Positions 1 to 9,700 of a DNA stretch of 64,000 nucleotides are shown here, one piece after another (the stretch's first letter is position 1; each line of letters begins with the position of its first letter). The stretch is from Tautonia rosea. Its GTDB lineage: Bacteria; Planctomycetota; Planctomycetia; Isosphaerales; Isosphaeraceae. The notes under the pieces were generated by a model. It was given only the letters and a program-made list of their open reading frames with translations. It had not been told where the DNA came from and did no database searches. The translations under genes were made by a program, and so were the position numbers. The stretch is taken from positions 558,001 to 622,000 of the forward strand of contig NZ_JABBYO010000001.1 of assembly GCF_012958305.1 (NCBI RefSeq), written 5' to 3'.

Positions 1-3000
1 TTGGGAAGTGGAAACGGCACCTGTTTGAAGGATTCGCCTCAAACCTCGAAGCGGACGAGGGTGGTCCGAAAAAAGGAACGCTCCTTCGTTCCCCATGGGA
101 GGAACTCGCTCCCGAGCACCAGCAGGCCTGGCTCTATGGAACCGGCGATCGGGTGATCGTATATCGATGGAAGAACCGAAGCCGTCACTGGTCGCACCCG
201 GGAACCTGGAAGGGAATCGCCAACGAACTCCTCGAAAAGTACCAGCATGCCAAGGGAGGTCCTCACCGGGCTGGGCTTGAGCCGTACATGAGGAGCATGA
301 CCTGTCCCGACTGCGAGGGTGCCCGGCTGAACCCCAGGGCTCGCGCCGTTCGGGTGGGCGATCGTTCCTTATCCGAATTGGAGGCGATGGACCTTGGTAC
401 CCTCTCTCGATGGTTCGAGCGTCTCAGTGGCGCGGGGAATCCAGAACTCCCCAGCGATCCCGAGCCGTTGACTCCCCGATCCCTGACGATTGCCGAGGAA
501 TTGCTTAAGGAAATCCGAGGCAGGCTGCGGTTTCTGACCGATGTGGGCCTGGATTACCTGACGCTCGATCGCTCGGCACCGACCCTTTCCGGAGGTGAGG
601 CGCAACGCATTCGGCTGGCGAGCCAGGTCGGGGCGGGGCTGGTCGGGGTGCTTTACATTCTCGACGAACCTTCGATTGGGCTCCATCCGCGAGACAATGA
701 CCGACTCATCGCCACCCTTCAGCGGCTTCGAGACATCGGAAATACCGTTGTCGTCGTTGAGCACGATGAAGACACGATGCGGGCAGCCGACACGATTGTC
801 GACTTCGGACCTGGCCCAGGCATCAAAGGGGGGGAAGTGATCGCTCAGGGAGATCTGGCCACCATCTCCAGGAATCCCAAAAGTCTGACTGGACAGTACC
901 TTTCGGGGCGGAAATCCATCACGGTGCCAGACCGCCGCAGGGGACCCGCAGAGAAGGTGCTGAGGATTGTCGGTGCTCGCCAAAACAACTTGAAAACCAT
1001 TGACGTCTCGATCCCGGTGGGTCGATTCGTGTGTGTGACCGGGGTGTCGGGCTCGGGGAAAAGTTCGTTGATCGGAGACATCCTTCGGGAAACACTTGCC
1101 CGCGATTTGAACGGAGCGAAGACCGAGCCGGGCCTGCATGATCGGATCGAGGGCGTCGAACTGTTCGATAAGATCATCGACATCGATCAGTCGCCGATCG
1201 GTCGAACACCGCGATCGAACCCGGCCACCTACATCAAGCTCTTTGACGAGATTCGAGACCTGTTCACGAAACTCCCCGACTCGAAGACCCGAGGGTACAA
1301 GCCCGGCCGATTCAGCTTCAATGTTCCCGGAGGCCGTTGCGAAGCCTGTCAGGGGAACGGGTCGAACAAGCTGGAGATGGATTTCCTGGCCGATGTCTGG
1401 GTCACGTGCCCTGTGTGCGAGGGAAAGCGATTTAATCGAGAAACGCTTCACTGTCGATTCAAAGGCAAGAGTATCAGTGACGTGCTCGAAATGGACGTTC
1501 AGGAAGCGCTTGAACACTTCGCCAACGTGCCGAAAATCGGGGCAATGCTCAAGACCTTGCACGATGTCGGACTCGACTACCTGAAACTCGGCCAGCCCTC
1601 ACCAACCCTCTCCGGCGGCGAGGCCCAGCGGATCAAACTGGCTCGGGAACTGGTGCGCAAAGGGACCGGGAAAACGCTTTACGTCCTTGATGAGCCGACA
1701 ACCGGCCTGCATTTTGAGGATATCCGCCGCCTACTTGATGTCTTGCACGGTTTCGTTGAGCAAGGAAACACGGTGGTCGTGATCGAGCACAACCTCGATG
1801 TGATCAAGACCGCCGACTGGATTCTCGACCTTGGACCCGAAGGAGGGGCTGGCGGTGGTCAGATCGTTGCGGAAGGAACTCCCGAGGAGGTTGCCCGGGT
1901 ACGGGAGAGTCACACCGGCAAGGCACTCGCACGGATTCTCCGACCTGATTCGGGTGGTCGACTTCCTTCAACCAACGGAAATGCTCGAAAGAAATCCGGT
2001 CATGCTCGATCGACTCGCGAACTGAGTACGATCACAATTGAGGGGGCCTCGCAACATAATCTCAAGGAGATCACGGTTCGGATTCCCCGAAACCAGATGA
2101 CCGTGTGCAGTGGGCCGAGCGGTTCGGGAAAAAGCTCGCTGGCGATGGATACACTCTACGCCGAAGGACAGCGGCGCTACGTCGAGAGCCTCTCCAGCTA
2201 CGCCCGTCAGTTCCTCGCTCCGTTGCAGAAGCCCAAAGTTGAACGGGTGACCGGGCTCTCACCCGCGATCAGCATCGAACAGAAAACGACCAGCAAGAGC
2301 CCTCGCTCCACCGTCGGAACCGTGACGGAAATTCACGACTACCTGCGCATTTTGTTTGCAAGACTTGGTCATATGTACTGTCCATCGTGCGGAATCCCGG
2401 TCGGTACGCAGACCTCAGATGAAATTGTTGAGAAAATACTTCATCATCCTGAAGGGACTCGCATTTTCGTCATGGCCCCACTCCATCGAAACGAGGGGGA
2501 TGATTATGAAACACTCTGGAATGACCTTCGTGGTTCTGGATTTGTGCGGGTTCGCGTTGATGGAGTTTCCCACAGCCTCGATGCTCCTCCCCAGCTGAAC
2601 CGTCGCGAGTCGCATTCGGTCGAAGTCGTGGTCGATCGGGGAATTGTGCGACGTTCGACCCGCGCTCGATTGGCCGATGCGGTCGAAGCGGCCCTGGATC
2701 TGGGTCGGGGAGTCATCCACATTGCCAAGGTTCTGGACGACTCCGACGAGTCGCGCTGGCCCATTCGACGCTTCAGTCAGCATCGTTCCTGTGACGGCTG
2801 CGGACGCAGCTTCGAGGAATTGTCACCTCACCATTTCTCCTTTAATAGCTCCCTCGGCTGGTGCCCATCGTGTGAAGGGCTTGGGGTTCAACTCGGCGCG
2901 GATCCGGCAGCCTTGATTCCCGACGGACGCAAAAGTCTCCGCGGCGGTACAGTGGCGGTCTGGCCCGCGTTCGAAGAAAACCCTATGTTCGGGCGGATGA

Positions 3001-5504
3001 TCGCGAGCCTCGCCGATCGCCAGGGCATCGACCTTGAGACGCCGTTTGACGACCTGGAAGCCCGCCATCGTCGGATGATCCTGTTCGGTACCGGGGCCAC
3101 CTGGTTCGAGGTGCCTGCTGAGAAGGATCAACCCGGGTTTCGCTTCCAGTACAAGGGACTCTTCCCATCACTGGAGGAAGCTGGGAGGCTCTCTTATCTC
3201 TACCGGGCGAAACTTCGAGGCATGGTTGCCGAAACCTCCTGCTCGACCTGCATGGGAGGACGGCTGAGAGACGATGCTGCCGCCGTACGGTTCAAGAATT
3301 TTACAATCGATCAAATCAGCCAATGGCCACTCGGTCGGGCCCTCTCGTTTTTCCAGAGGATTAAGCTATCTGCCGATGAACGCCACATCGCGGGGGACCT
3401 GATTCGGGAGATTCGCGATCGGTTGAAATTCCTGGTTGATGTCGGTCTGGAGTATTTGTCTCTCGCCCGATCGACGCCAACCCTCTCGGGGGGAGAGAGT
3501 CAGCGCATCCGTCTGGCCAGTCAGATCGGCAGCGGTCTGACCGGTGTCCTTTACGTTCTTGATGAGCCCACCATCGGTCTGCATCCGAGAGACAATACCC
3601 GGCTCCTACGAGCACTTCAGCACCTGAGGAACCTCGGCAATACGCTGGTCCTCGTTGAGCACGACCGCGAAGTGATCGAGGCCGCGGACCATCTGCTTGA
3701 CTTTGGTCCCGGTTCGGGCGATCTCGGCGGTCGGATCACTGCGTATGGTGCTCCGACCAAGGTTCGAAACGCCTCGAAGTCGTTGACGGGCCGGTATCTG
3801 AGCGGTCGCGCGTCGATTCCGGTTCCCTCGAATCGTCGCAACACGGAGGGGGCCGCTCTGGTGATTCGCAACGCGAGACACCACAACCTGAAAGAGATCG
3901 ATGTTGCCTTCCCGATCGGTGTGGTTACAGCGGTCACGGGGGTCAGTGGCTCCGGGAAAAGTTCTCTTGTCGAAGACATATTGATGAAGGCATGCGCTCA
4001 GCATCTTCACCGGTCGCAGGTGGTGCCGGGCTTGCACGACGAGATCGAGGGAATTGAAATTATCGACAAGATGATTGGTGTGGATCAGACACCCATCGGA
4101 GGCACTCCGAATTCGACTCCAGCGACGTACACCGGTGTTTTTGATCTGATCCGAGAATGGTTTGCAAAGATGCCGGAGTCGAAGATCCGCGGATACGGTC
4201 CTGGGCGTTTCAGCTTTAACGTCCCGGGTGGTCGTTGTGAGGCGTGCGAAGGCGCGGGACAAACGCGGATCGAGATGCACTTTTTACCCGACGTCTGGGT
4301 CCCCTGCGAATCGTGCGGGGGCGCCCGATTTACCGGTGAAACGCTGGCCGTGACCTATCGCGGCAAGTCGATCGCCGATGTCCTGGCCATGAAGGTTGAC
4401 GCGGCGCTCGATTTGTTTGCAGCTGTTCCCAAGATTCGACGTGTCTTGCAAACCTTGCAGGATGTTGGCCTGGGTTATGTTGCCCTGGGTCAGTCGGCTC
4501 CCACCCTTTCCGGAGGAGAGGCACAACGAATCAAGCTCGCCGCCGAACTGGCCCGTCCACAAACCGGTCGGACACTCTATGTCCTCGACGAACCGACCAC
4601 CGGATTGCATTCGGACGACGTTCGAAAACTCCTTGATGTCATCCACCGGCTTGCGGATCTCGGGAATACCGTGGTGATCATCGAACATCACCTTGATGTG
4701 ATCAAAACGGCTGATTGGGTCATCGACCTTGGACCCGAAGCGGGAGAGCGTGGGGGAACGGTGGTCGCGGTCGGCCCTCCCGAGGTGATCGCAGCCAGCC
4801 CTCAAAGTCTGACCGGGGGTGTCCTCAAGCCCGTGCTTGACGCGGGTCCTCTTGCCCCTCGAAAAGGATACGACCCGGTGGCTGAGGCTCGAAAGGAACT
4901 TGCCGATGCCCGTCGGGTGGCCGAAACCATTGGCGAGGTCGAGGCGATTGCCACCCCCTGGGAGAGCGATGGCCGACGCTGGCACACCCGTGATCGATTG
5001 ACACGAACAGGCAAGCCGGCCCGGTGGGATGGTCGTATTCTGGAGTTCATCGTCGATCGGCTTGCCAAGCTCGGTTCGTTCGGTGAGCCGGACTGGTCGA
5101 AGCGAACCCTCGTTCGTGTTTCGGTGCCAAATGCTTCGCGGACGACACCACCGTTCTTCGAAGCGAGCACCGGTCAAGAGTGGGTGGTTACGCTTCGCTT
5201 TCGTGTGCCGATGCGTCAGTCCCAGAATCTCGATCGGATCCAGAAGGATCTCGGGCTTAAGCCCTTCGACTCCCTGGAGACTCCCGTCGTTTGTGATGCC
5301 CCCCGTGTCTCGGCAGGATTTGCTGGTGCCGGGTTCCGGGAGGTCGTGATCATGGCTCATTCGGCCGAGGAACTCTGCACCGTTGCATTCGAATCATTCA
5401 TCGATCGGATGGCAAACGGATTCCTTGGGCAATCCATGACGGACGAGTGGGGCGATGCCAAGGCCCGGATGGCCTCTCTTGTGACCGGTTCCGATCGAAA
5501 GTGA
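1..5504 (+). CDS. uvrA: Excinuclease ABC subunit UvrA, tandem-fused double copy (5' partial)
   Basis: DNA-damage recognition ATPase of nucleotide excision repair. The reading frame is open from base 3, before the first in-window ATG at 153, so the gene starts outside the window. The C-terminal two thirds of one UvrA is followed in frame by a complete second UvrA. Copy 1 shows LSGGEAQRIRL (about 583), Walker A GVSGSGKSSL (1041), a CxxC-CxxC zinc module (1338-1425) and LSGGEAQRIKL (1606). Copy 2 begins about 2029 with GPSGSGKSSL (2111), an N-terminal zinc module (2788-2890), LSGGESQRIRL (3483), GVSGSGKSSL (3938), a zinc module (4237-4322) and LSGGEAQRIKL (4507). An extra domain of about 215 residues, which I do not recognise, follows from about 4850. 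A normal UvrA is about 940 residues; this one has over 1830 in view. It converges on moxR, ending 18 bases away. Confidence 0.97.
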   Translation, partial: GKWKRHLFEGFASNLEADEGGPKKGTLLRSPWEELAPEHQQAWLYGTGDRVIVYRWKNRSRHWSHPGTWKGIANELLEKYQHAKGGPHRAGLEPYMRSMTCPDCEGARLNPRARAVRVGDRSLSELEAMDLGTLSRWFERLSGAGNPELPSDPEPLTPRSLTIAEELLKEIRGRLRFLTDVGLDYLTLDRSAPTLSGGEAQRIRLASQVGAGLVGVLYILDEPSIGLHPRDNDRLIATLQRLRDIGNTVVVVEHDEDTMRAADTIVDFGPGPGIKGGEVIAQGDLATISRNPKSLTGQYLSGRKSITVPDRRRGPAEKVLRIVGARQNNLKTIDVSIPVGRFVCVTGVSGSGKSSLIGDILRETLARDLNGAKTEPGLHDRIEGVELFDKIIDIDQSPIGRTPRSNPATYIKLFDEIRDLFTKLPDSKTRGYKPGRFSFNVPGGRCEACQGNGSNKLEMDFLADVWVTCPVCEGKRFNRETLHCRFKGKSISDVLEMDVQEALEHFANVPKIGAMLKTLHDVGLDYLKLGQPSPTLSGGEAQRIKLARELVRKGTGKTLYVLDEPTTGLHFEDIRRLLDVLHGFVEQGNTVVVIEHNLDVIKTADWILDLGPEGGAGGGQIVAEGTPEEVARVRESHTGKALARILRPDSGGRLPSTNGNARKKSGHARSTRELSTITIEGASQHNLKEITVRIPRNQMTVCSGPSGSGKSSLAMDTLYAEGQRRYVESLSSYARQFLAPLQKPKVERVTGLSPAISIEQKTTSKSPRSTVGTVTEIHDYLRILFARLGHMYCPSCGIPVGTQTSDEIVEKILHHPEGTRIFVMAPLHRNEGDDYETLWNDLRGSGFVRVRVDGVSHSLDAPPQLNRRESHSVEVVVDRGIVRRSTRARLADAVEAALDLGRGVIHIAKVLDDSDESRWPIRRFSQHRSCDGCGRSFEELSPHHFSFNSSLGWCPSCEGLGVQLGADPAALIPDGRKSLRGGTVAVWPAFEENPMFGRMIASLADRQGIDLETPFDDLEARHRRMILFGTGATWFEVPAEKDQPGFRFQYKGLFPSLEEAGRLSYLYRAKLRGMVAETSCSTCMGGRLRDDAAAVRFKNFTIDQISQWPLGRALSFFQRIKLSADERHIAGDLIREIRDRLKFLVDVGLEYLSLARSTPTLSGGESQRIRLASQIGSGLTGVLYVLDEPTIGLHPRDNTRLLRALQHLRNLGNTLVLVEHDREVIEAADHLLDFGPGSGDLGGRITAYGAPTKVRNASKSLTGRYLSGRASIPVPSNRRNTEGAALVIRNARHHNLKEIDVAFPIGVVTAVTGVSGSGKSSLVEDILMKACAQHLHRSQVVPGLHDEIEGIEIIDKMIGVDQTPIGGTPNSTPATYTGVFDLIREWFAKMPESKIRGYGPGRFSFNVPGGRCEACEGAGQTRIEMHFLPDVWVPCESCGGARFTGETLAVTYRGKSIADVLAMKVDAALDLFAAVPKIRRVLQTLQDVGLGYVALGQSAPTLSGGEAQRIKLAAELARPQTGRTLYVLDEPTTGLHSDDVRKLLDVIHRLADLGNTVVIIEHHLDVIKTADWVIDLGPEAGERGGTVVAVGPPEVIAASPQSLTGGVLKPVLDAGPLAPRKGYDPVAEARKELADARRVAETIGEVEAIATPWESDGRRWHTRDRLTRTGKPARWDGRILEFIVDRLAKLGSFGEPDWSKRTLVRVSVPNASRTTPPFFEASTGQEWVVTLRFRVPMRQSQNLDRIQKDLGLKPFDSLETPVVCDAPRVSAGFAGAGFREVVIMAHSAEELCTVAFESFIDRMANGFLGQSMTDEWGDAKARMASLVTGSDRK

Positions 5505-5522
5505 CGTTGGTTGATGGACTCG

Positions 5523-6500
5523 TTACTGTCTCGGCACTTCGACCGATCGAAGCAGTTCACCTAACAGGTCATCGACGCGTCGTCCTTCAATCTCGGCTTC
5601 GGGTGTCAGAATGACTCGGTGCCGGAGAGCGGGCAGGACGACTTCGACCACATCATCCGGAATGACATAGTCTCGGCCTTCAAGTGCGGCCGAGGCTCTG
5701 GCCCCGCGCAACATCGCCACACCGGCCCGAGGAGAGGCCCCAATCGAAAAGGCAGGCCATTCTCGGGTGCGTCGCACAATGGTTGTAATGTATTCGATCA
5801 GCCGATCGTCAGTGAGGATGGCACCACAGCGCCGTTGCATCTCAAGGACTTCCGGCGGGGAGGTCACGGTTTCGACTCGCTCGGCGAGGATTGAGTCAGG
5901 GCTGCGGCCTTCGGTGTGAAGTCGAAGGATGTCGGCTTCTTCGCGCAAGGAGGGATAATCGGCGATGAGCTTGAAGAGAAACCGATCGAGCTGGGCCTCG
6001 GGAAGGTTATAGGTTCCTTCGGATTCGATTGGGTTCTGGGTGGCCATGACCAGGAAGGGGGGTTCAAGCCTGTGGGCCTGGCCGTCGACCGTAACCCGTG
6101 CTTCCTGCATGATTTCCAGCAAGGCTGCGTGAGTCTTGGCAGGTGATCGGTTGATCTCGTCGGCCAGAAGCAACTGAGTGAACACTGGGCCGGGTCGGAA
6201 TCGGAAGGCCCCGGTGTGTTCCTCGTAGATTGAGGTTCCGGTGATGTCCGAGGGCATCAAGTCGGGGGTGAACTGGATGCGATTGAAGTGACATCCCAGC
6301 ACTCGGCCCAGAACTCGGACGAGCAAGGTCTTGCCCAGGCCCGGAACACTCTCAATCAGAACGTGCCCCTGAGCAAGTAAGGCGATCAGGACGCCTCGGA
6401 CCAGCGGTTGCTGGCCGACATAGACCTTGTCGATTTCTTGCTTGACGCGAGAGGCCCACGCCGCAACGTCGAGGTTCGCGGGGTCGTCATTCGGGTTCAT
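5523..6500 (-). CDS. MoxR-family AAA+ ATPase
   Basis: Cytoplasmic AAA+ ATPase of the MoxR group, usually a chaperone-like factor for maturing a partner protein complex, often with DUF58 and VWA-domain proteins. About 325 residues, the usual length. Walker A (ESVPGLGKTLL) lies near residue 55, Walker B (LLLADEINRS) near 120, sensor 1 (MATQNPIESEGTY) near 150, and a C-terminal lid ends the protein. I chose the ATG at 6500; a TTG one codon upstream is the alternative. The usual DUF58 and VWA partners are not seen in this window, so the client is unknown. It converges on uvrA. Confidence 0.93.
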   Translation of the reverse strand: MNPNDDPANLDVAAWASRVKQEIDKVYVGQQPLVRGVLIALLAQGHVLIESVPGLGKTLLVRVLGRVLGCHFNRIQFTPDLMPSDITGTSIYEEHTGAFRFRPGPVFTQLLLADEINRSPAKTHAALLEIMQEARVTVDGQAHRLEPPFLVMATQNPIESEGTYNLPEAQLDRFLFKLIADYPSLREEADILRLHTEGRSPDSILAERVETVTSPPEVLEMQRRCGAILTDDRLIEYITTIVRRTREWPAFSIGASPRAGVAMLRGARASAALEGRDYVIPDDVVEVVLPALRHRVILTPEAEIEGRRVDDLLGELLRSVEVPRQ

Positions 6501-6670
6501 CAACGGTTCTGACCTGCGTTCGTCTGTTCAGTGGGAAAGGTCTTTGTGAAAACGAAGTCGGTTTGTGGAAGATTTGGATTGCTTGGCGGTTCGCAATCGA
6601 CTCTATCAGACGATTGGTGAGGAGGTCTGGTCAAGAAGCCAGTCCGAAATCGGTCGGATGAAGATGCAAA

Positions 6671-6710
6671 ACGAGCCGGTCAACCCTCTTGCAAGGGTCG
6701 ACCGGCTCGT
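6671..6710 (-). terminator. Rho-independent-type terminator of the subtilase gene
   Basis: A 10-bp perfect GC-rich stem (6672-6681 with 6700-6709), extended by an inner 5-bp stem, is followed on the minus strand by a short T run (TTTTGC). It lies about 30 bases beyond the stop codon of the subtilase gene. The short T run makes this moderately rather than fully convincing. Confidence 0.65.
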
Positions 6711-6740
6711 TGCAAGTGAGGATCAGGGAACGAGCCCAGA

Positions 6741-9700
6741 TCAGGTCTGGTCAGGTCGAAGCCGGGAGAGGGCGGACTTGACCCTCGGGTTATCGGAGTC
6801 CTCGCCGAACTGGCCGAGGATCAGGTCGAAGGCTCTCGGATCGCGTTGCGGAGGGGTTGTAGTTTCATTCCCTTCGCTGGTCGATGCGGCCGTGGTGAGC
6901 GATCCGGGGGTCCGGATGGTTCTCTGGGCCACGCCAAGGTAGCGATCGTAGAACGATCCGACGTTGATCTCCGAAGCCGTGAAGGGGGGACGGGGTTCGG
7001 CGGGGGTTGGTGACGCCACGGGAGGAGTCACAGGGTTTTCCGGTTGAGCCGGCCCGGGATTCGTTGGAGGTTGAACTACCTCGGGACGATTCCGAGCAGG
7101 AGGCCTTGCAGCAGCCCGCTGGCCGGGTTCGGTCTGGAAGAGGGCGTAGAACGGTCCTGCCCCCGGATCATTCACACCCACTCCTCGATTAATACCGAAT
7201 CGGTTGGGGGTGAAGTTCCGGAACCGCTGGGTGATCTGAGGAGGCACGAACGCATAGGTCGGCAGAAGTCGTTGCAGGTCGGCCCAGTTCCGCACCGGGG
7301 TCCCGTCGATGAGATAGCCGCCGGCCGAACCGCGTTGGCGATCGAAGATCACAAAGCTGTCCGGAGCTGGCAGGAGGGTGTGGGCCAGCATCTCGAATTG
7401 CTGGACCGAGACCACACCGTCAAGCTTGCCGTCAGCCGAGTAATCGAAGAAGTTGAAGCGGCGCTGGTAGACGTTCAGCTCTCCCGGCTGTTCGAGCTGG
7501 CTCGTCAAGCCGAGGGGCGCGACCTCATCGGTCAACACGCCGGACGTCACGAAGTCGACAGGCCCCAGGACAGGGTCTTCACCAGGCGGACGAGCCGTTC
7601 CACCGAGCAACCGAGCCATCGCCCCTGCTTCGGGCAGGCCGACGGTATTGGCCCTGGCGACGAAGTTTTCGATCTCCTGGGCCGTGATAAACCCGTTGTT
7701 GTTGGAGTCGATCAGGTCGATCGCTCCGGTGTTGAACAGGTACGGCAGAGCGATGGAACCCTCAATTGCCGCGACAGCGTTGCCAACATCCACTCGGGAG
7801 AACTCCCGGTAGAAGGCCGGCTGTCCGAGTGAGAAGGGCTGGAGCTGATCGACCAGCTCATCGCCCGGGAGGTCCGCATCCTCGGCCGGGACGGCGGTCC
7901 ATTGCAGGATGGAGTTGATCCCGTGCGGATTGGCATAAGCTTCCAGGTTCCGGATCATCCCAGGACCGAAGTCCAGGGAGGTCGAACCGACAGGAGAGGT
8001 CAGGTAGGCGCTGACCGTCGATCCGTTCACAGAGAGCTTGCTGTAATAATCGAGTGCCGAAGCAAGCAGCGAGAACGACCCGGTCACCATACCCGAGGAG
8101 AGTGAGGTCCCCGTCTCGTCAAAGACGAGATGGCTGTTGCCGTCTCCGACGAACGTGCGTCGGTAGGTCGGCACACCGATCGCCGGGGCGGCGAAGTCGG
8201 TCGTATGGGTCCGATTCGCAGCCGAGAGCAGGCGATCCGCGAAGATCGTCAGATCGTTTGCCGCGATGGCTGGAAGGGTGGTAAAGTCTGGCGAGACCGC
8301 GGCGGGCGGCAAGAGCCGGCCAAGCGGTCCTGGCGCCGGATCGGTCGGAGGAGTCGTCGGTCCGAGTCGGAACGGGAACGGATAGGAGCCAGTGACCGAG
8401 ATCACCTCGTTGAGAATCGCCGGAATCGGCTCACCATTAATATTGCCGATTTCGGGGACGTTTGGATCACCGAACTGACCCGAGGCGGCAATCGGTGTGA
8501 TTCCCCGGTGCAGCAGGCGCTGCATCTGGTTCTTCAAGGCGATGACGAGCTGCTTATTCTGGCGGAAGGCCGTTCCTTCGGTGTCGAAGGTCGTCGTCGT
8601 ACCGAAGCCAAAGTTCGAAGCCACCACCCGATTGACCTGTCCCGGACGGACCGGGTCATTCACAAAGGGGGTGTCGGCCACGAACCGGATGGCATCGTAG
8701 AAGGCCTGGTTGGTCGTGCCCGAGGCGAGCGGGCTGAACACATTCACCGGCTGGAGCGTCGCCTGAGGGACGAACTGAGAGATGACCCCTGCAACGAGGG
8801 TTCCGTGACCGTTTCCGGCGCCGAGGTCGTCGTTCCCGGCGGCTCCGGTAAAGATATTCCGGCCCGGTGCGACCCTACCTCGAAGCTGAGGGGTCAGGGC
8901 GTCGATGCCGGTGTCGACCACCGCAACCGCCGTTCCCTCACCCTGGAACGGCACACCAAGGGTTCGCAAATCGCCCAATCCAACCTGCTCTCCAGCGGTC
9001 GAATACGCCAGGCTGAGCGTGGACTTGAATTGCCAGATACCGTCATTGTCGGCGACGTAGAGCGTCGTGCCATCGGCCGAGAAGGTGATACTCAGGCTCG
9101 ACTCAACGAAGCTTCCCGAACCTCGCACTCCGGAGGTGTTGAAGCCCTCGGCGAAGGGGGTGATGGTGCCGTCGGGAAGGACCCGGACGACCCGGCCACC
9201 CACGTTGCTGCCGGGAACATCGATGGACAATTGCGTTGGGTTGGCAGGGTCGACCACAATACCGCCAACGCCGCCTCCCTGGACTGGGAGGACCAGGGTT
9301 CCTTCCAGACCCCCATCCACATCAGGGATATCGACCCCGACGGCAAGTCCGGAGGCCAGGTCTGCCACGAACATGCTGCCGGCAAAGGTTGGGTCGCCAA
9401 TGACGGGTAACGCGCCTGCCCCTGCTCCCTCAACCGTCGTTCCATAGGAGAAGAAGCCGAATTCGTCAAAGGCGATGTCCTGGAACCGTCGGAACGGTGT
9501 TCCAAGGGCGGAGATGCGGTCGATCCCGGAAGGATTCGTCGCATCGGCCTGAGTCGACGCGAGTTCCACGAGCTCTTCGGGGAATGGTCCCAGGACCAGA
9601 CCCTGAATTCCGGCATTCGCAACAATCACGTTGTTTCCAGGACCGGTATTGTTGCGAATCAGCAACTCACCGTTGTTGCCCTGAATTCCACTAACCCCCG

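Noticed and set aside
369-1562. 397-residue minus-strand ORF
   Set aside because: Antisense to uvrA; no recognisable motif.
4284-5360. 358-residue minus-strand ORF
   Set aside because: Antisense to uvrA; shadow composition.
8130-9410. 426-residue plus-strand ORF
   Set aside because: Antisense to the subtilase gene; composition is rich in Arg, Gly and Asp, with no domain.
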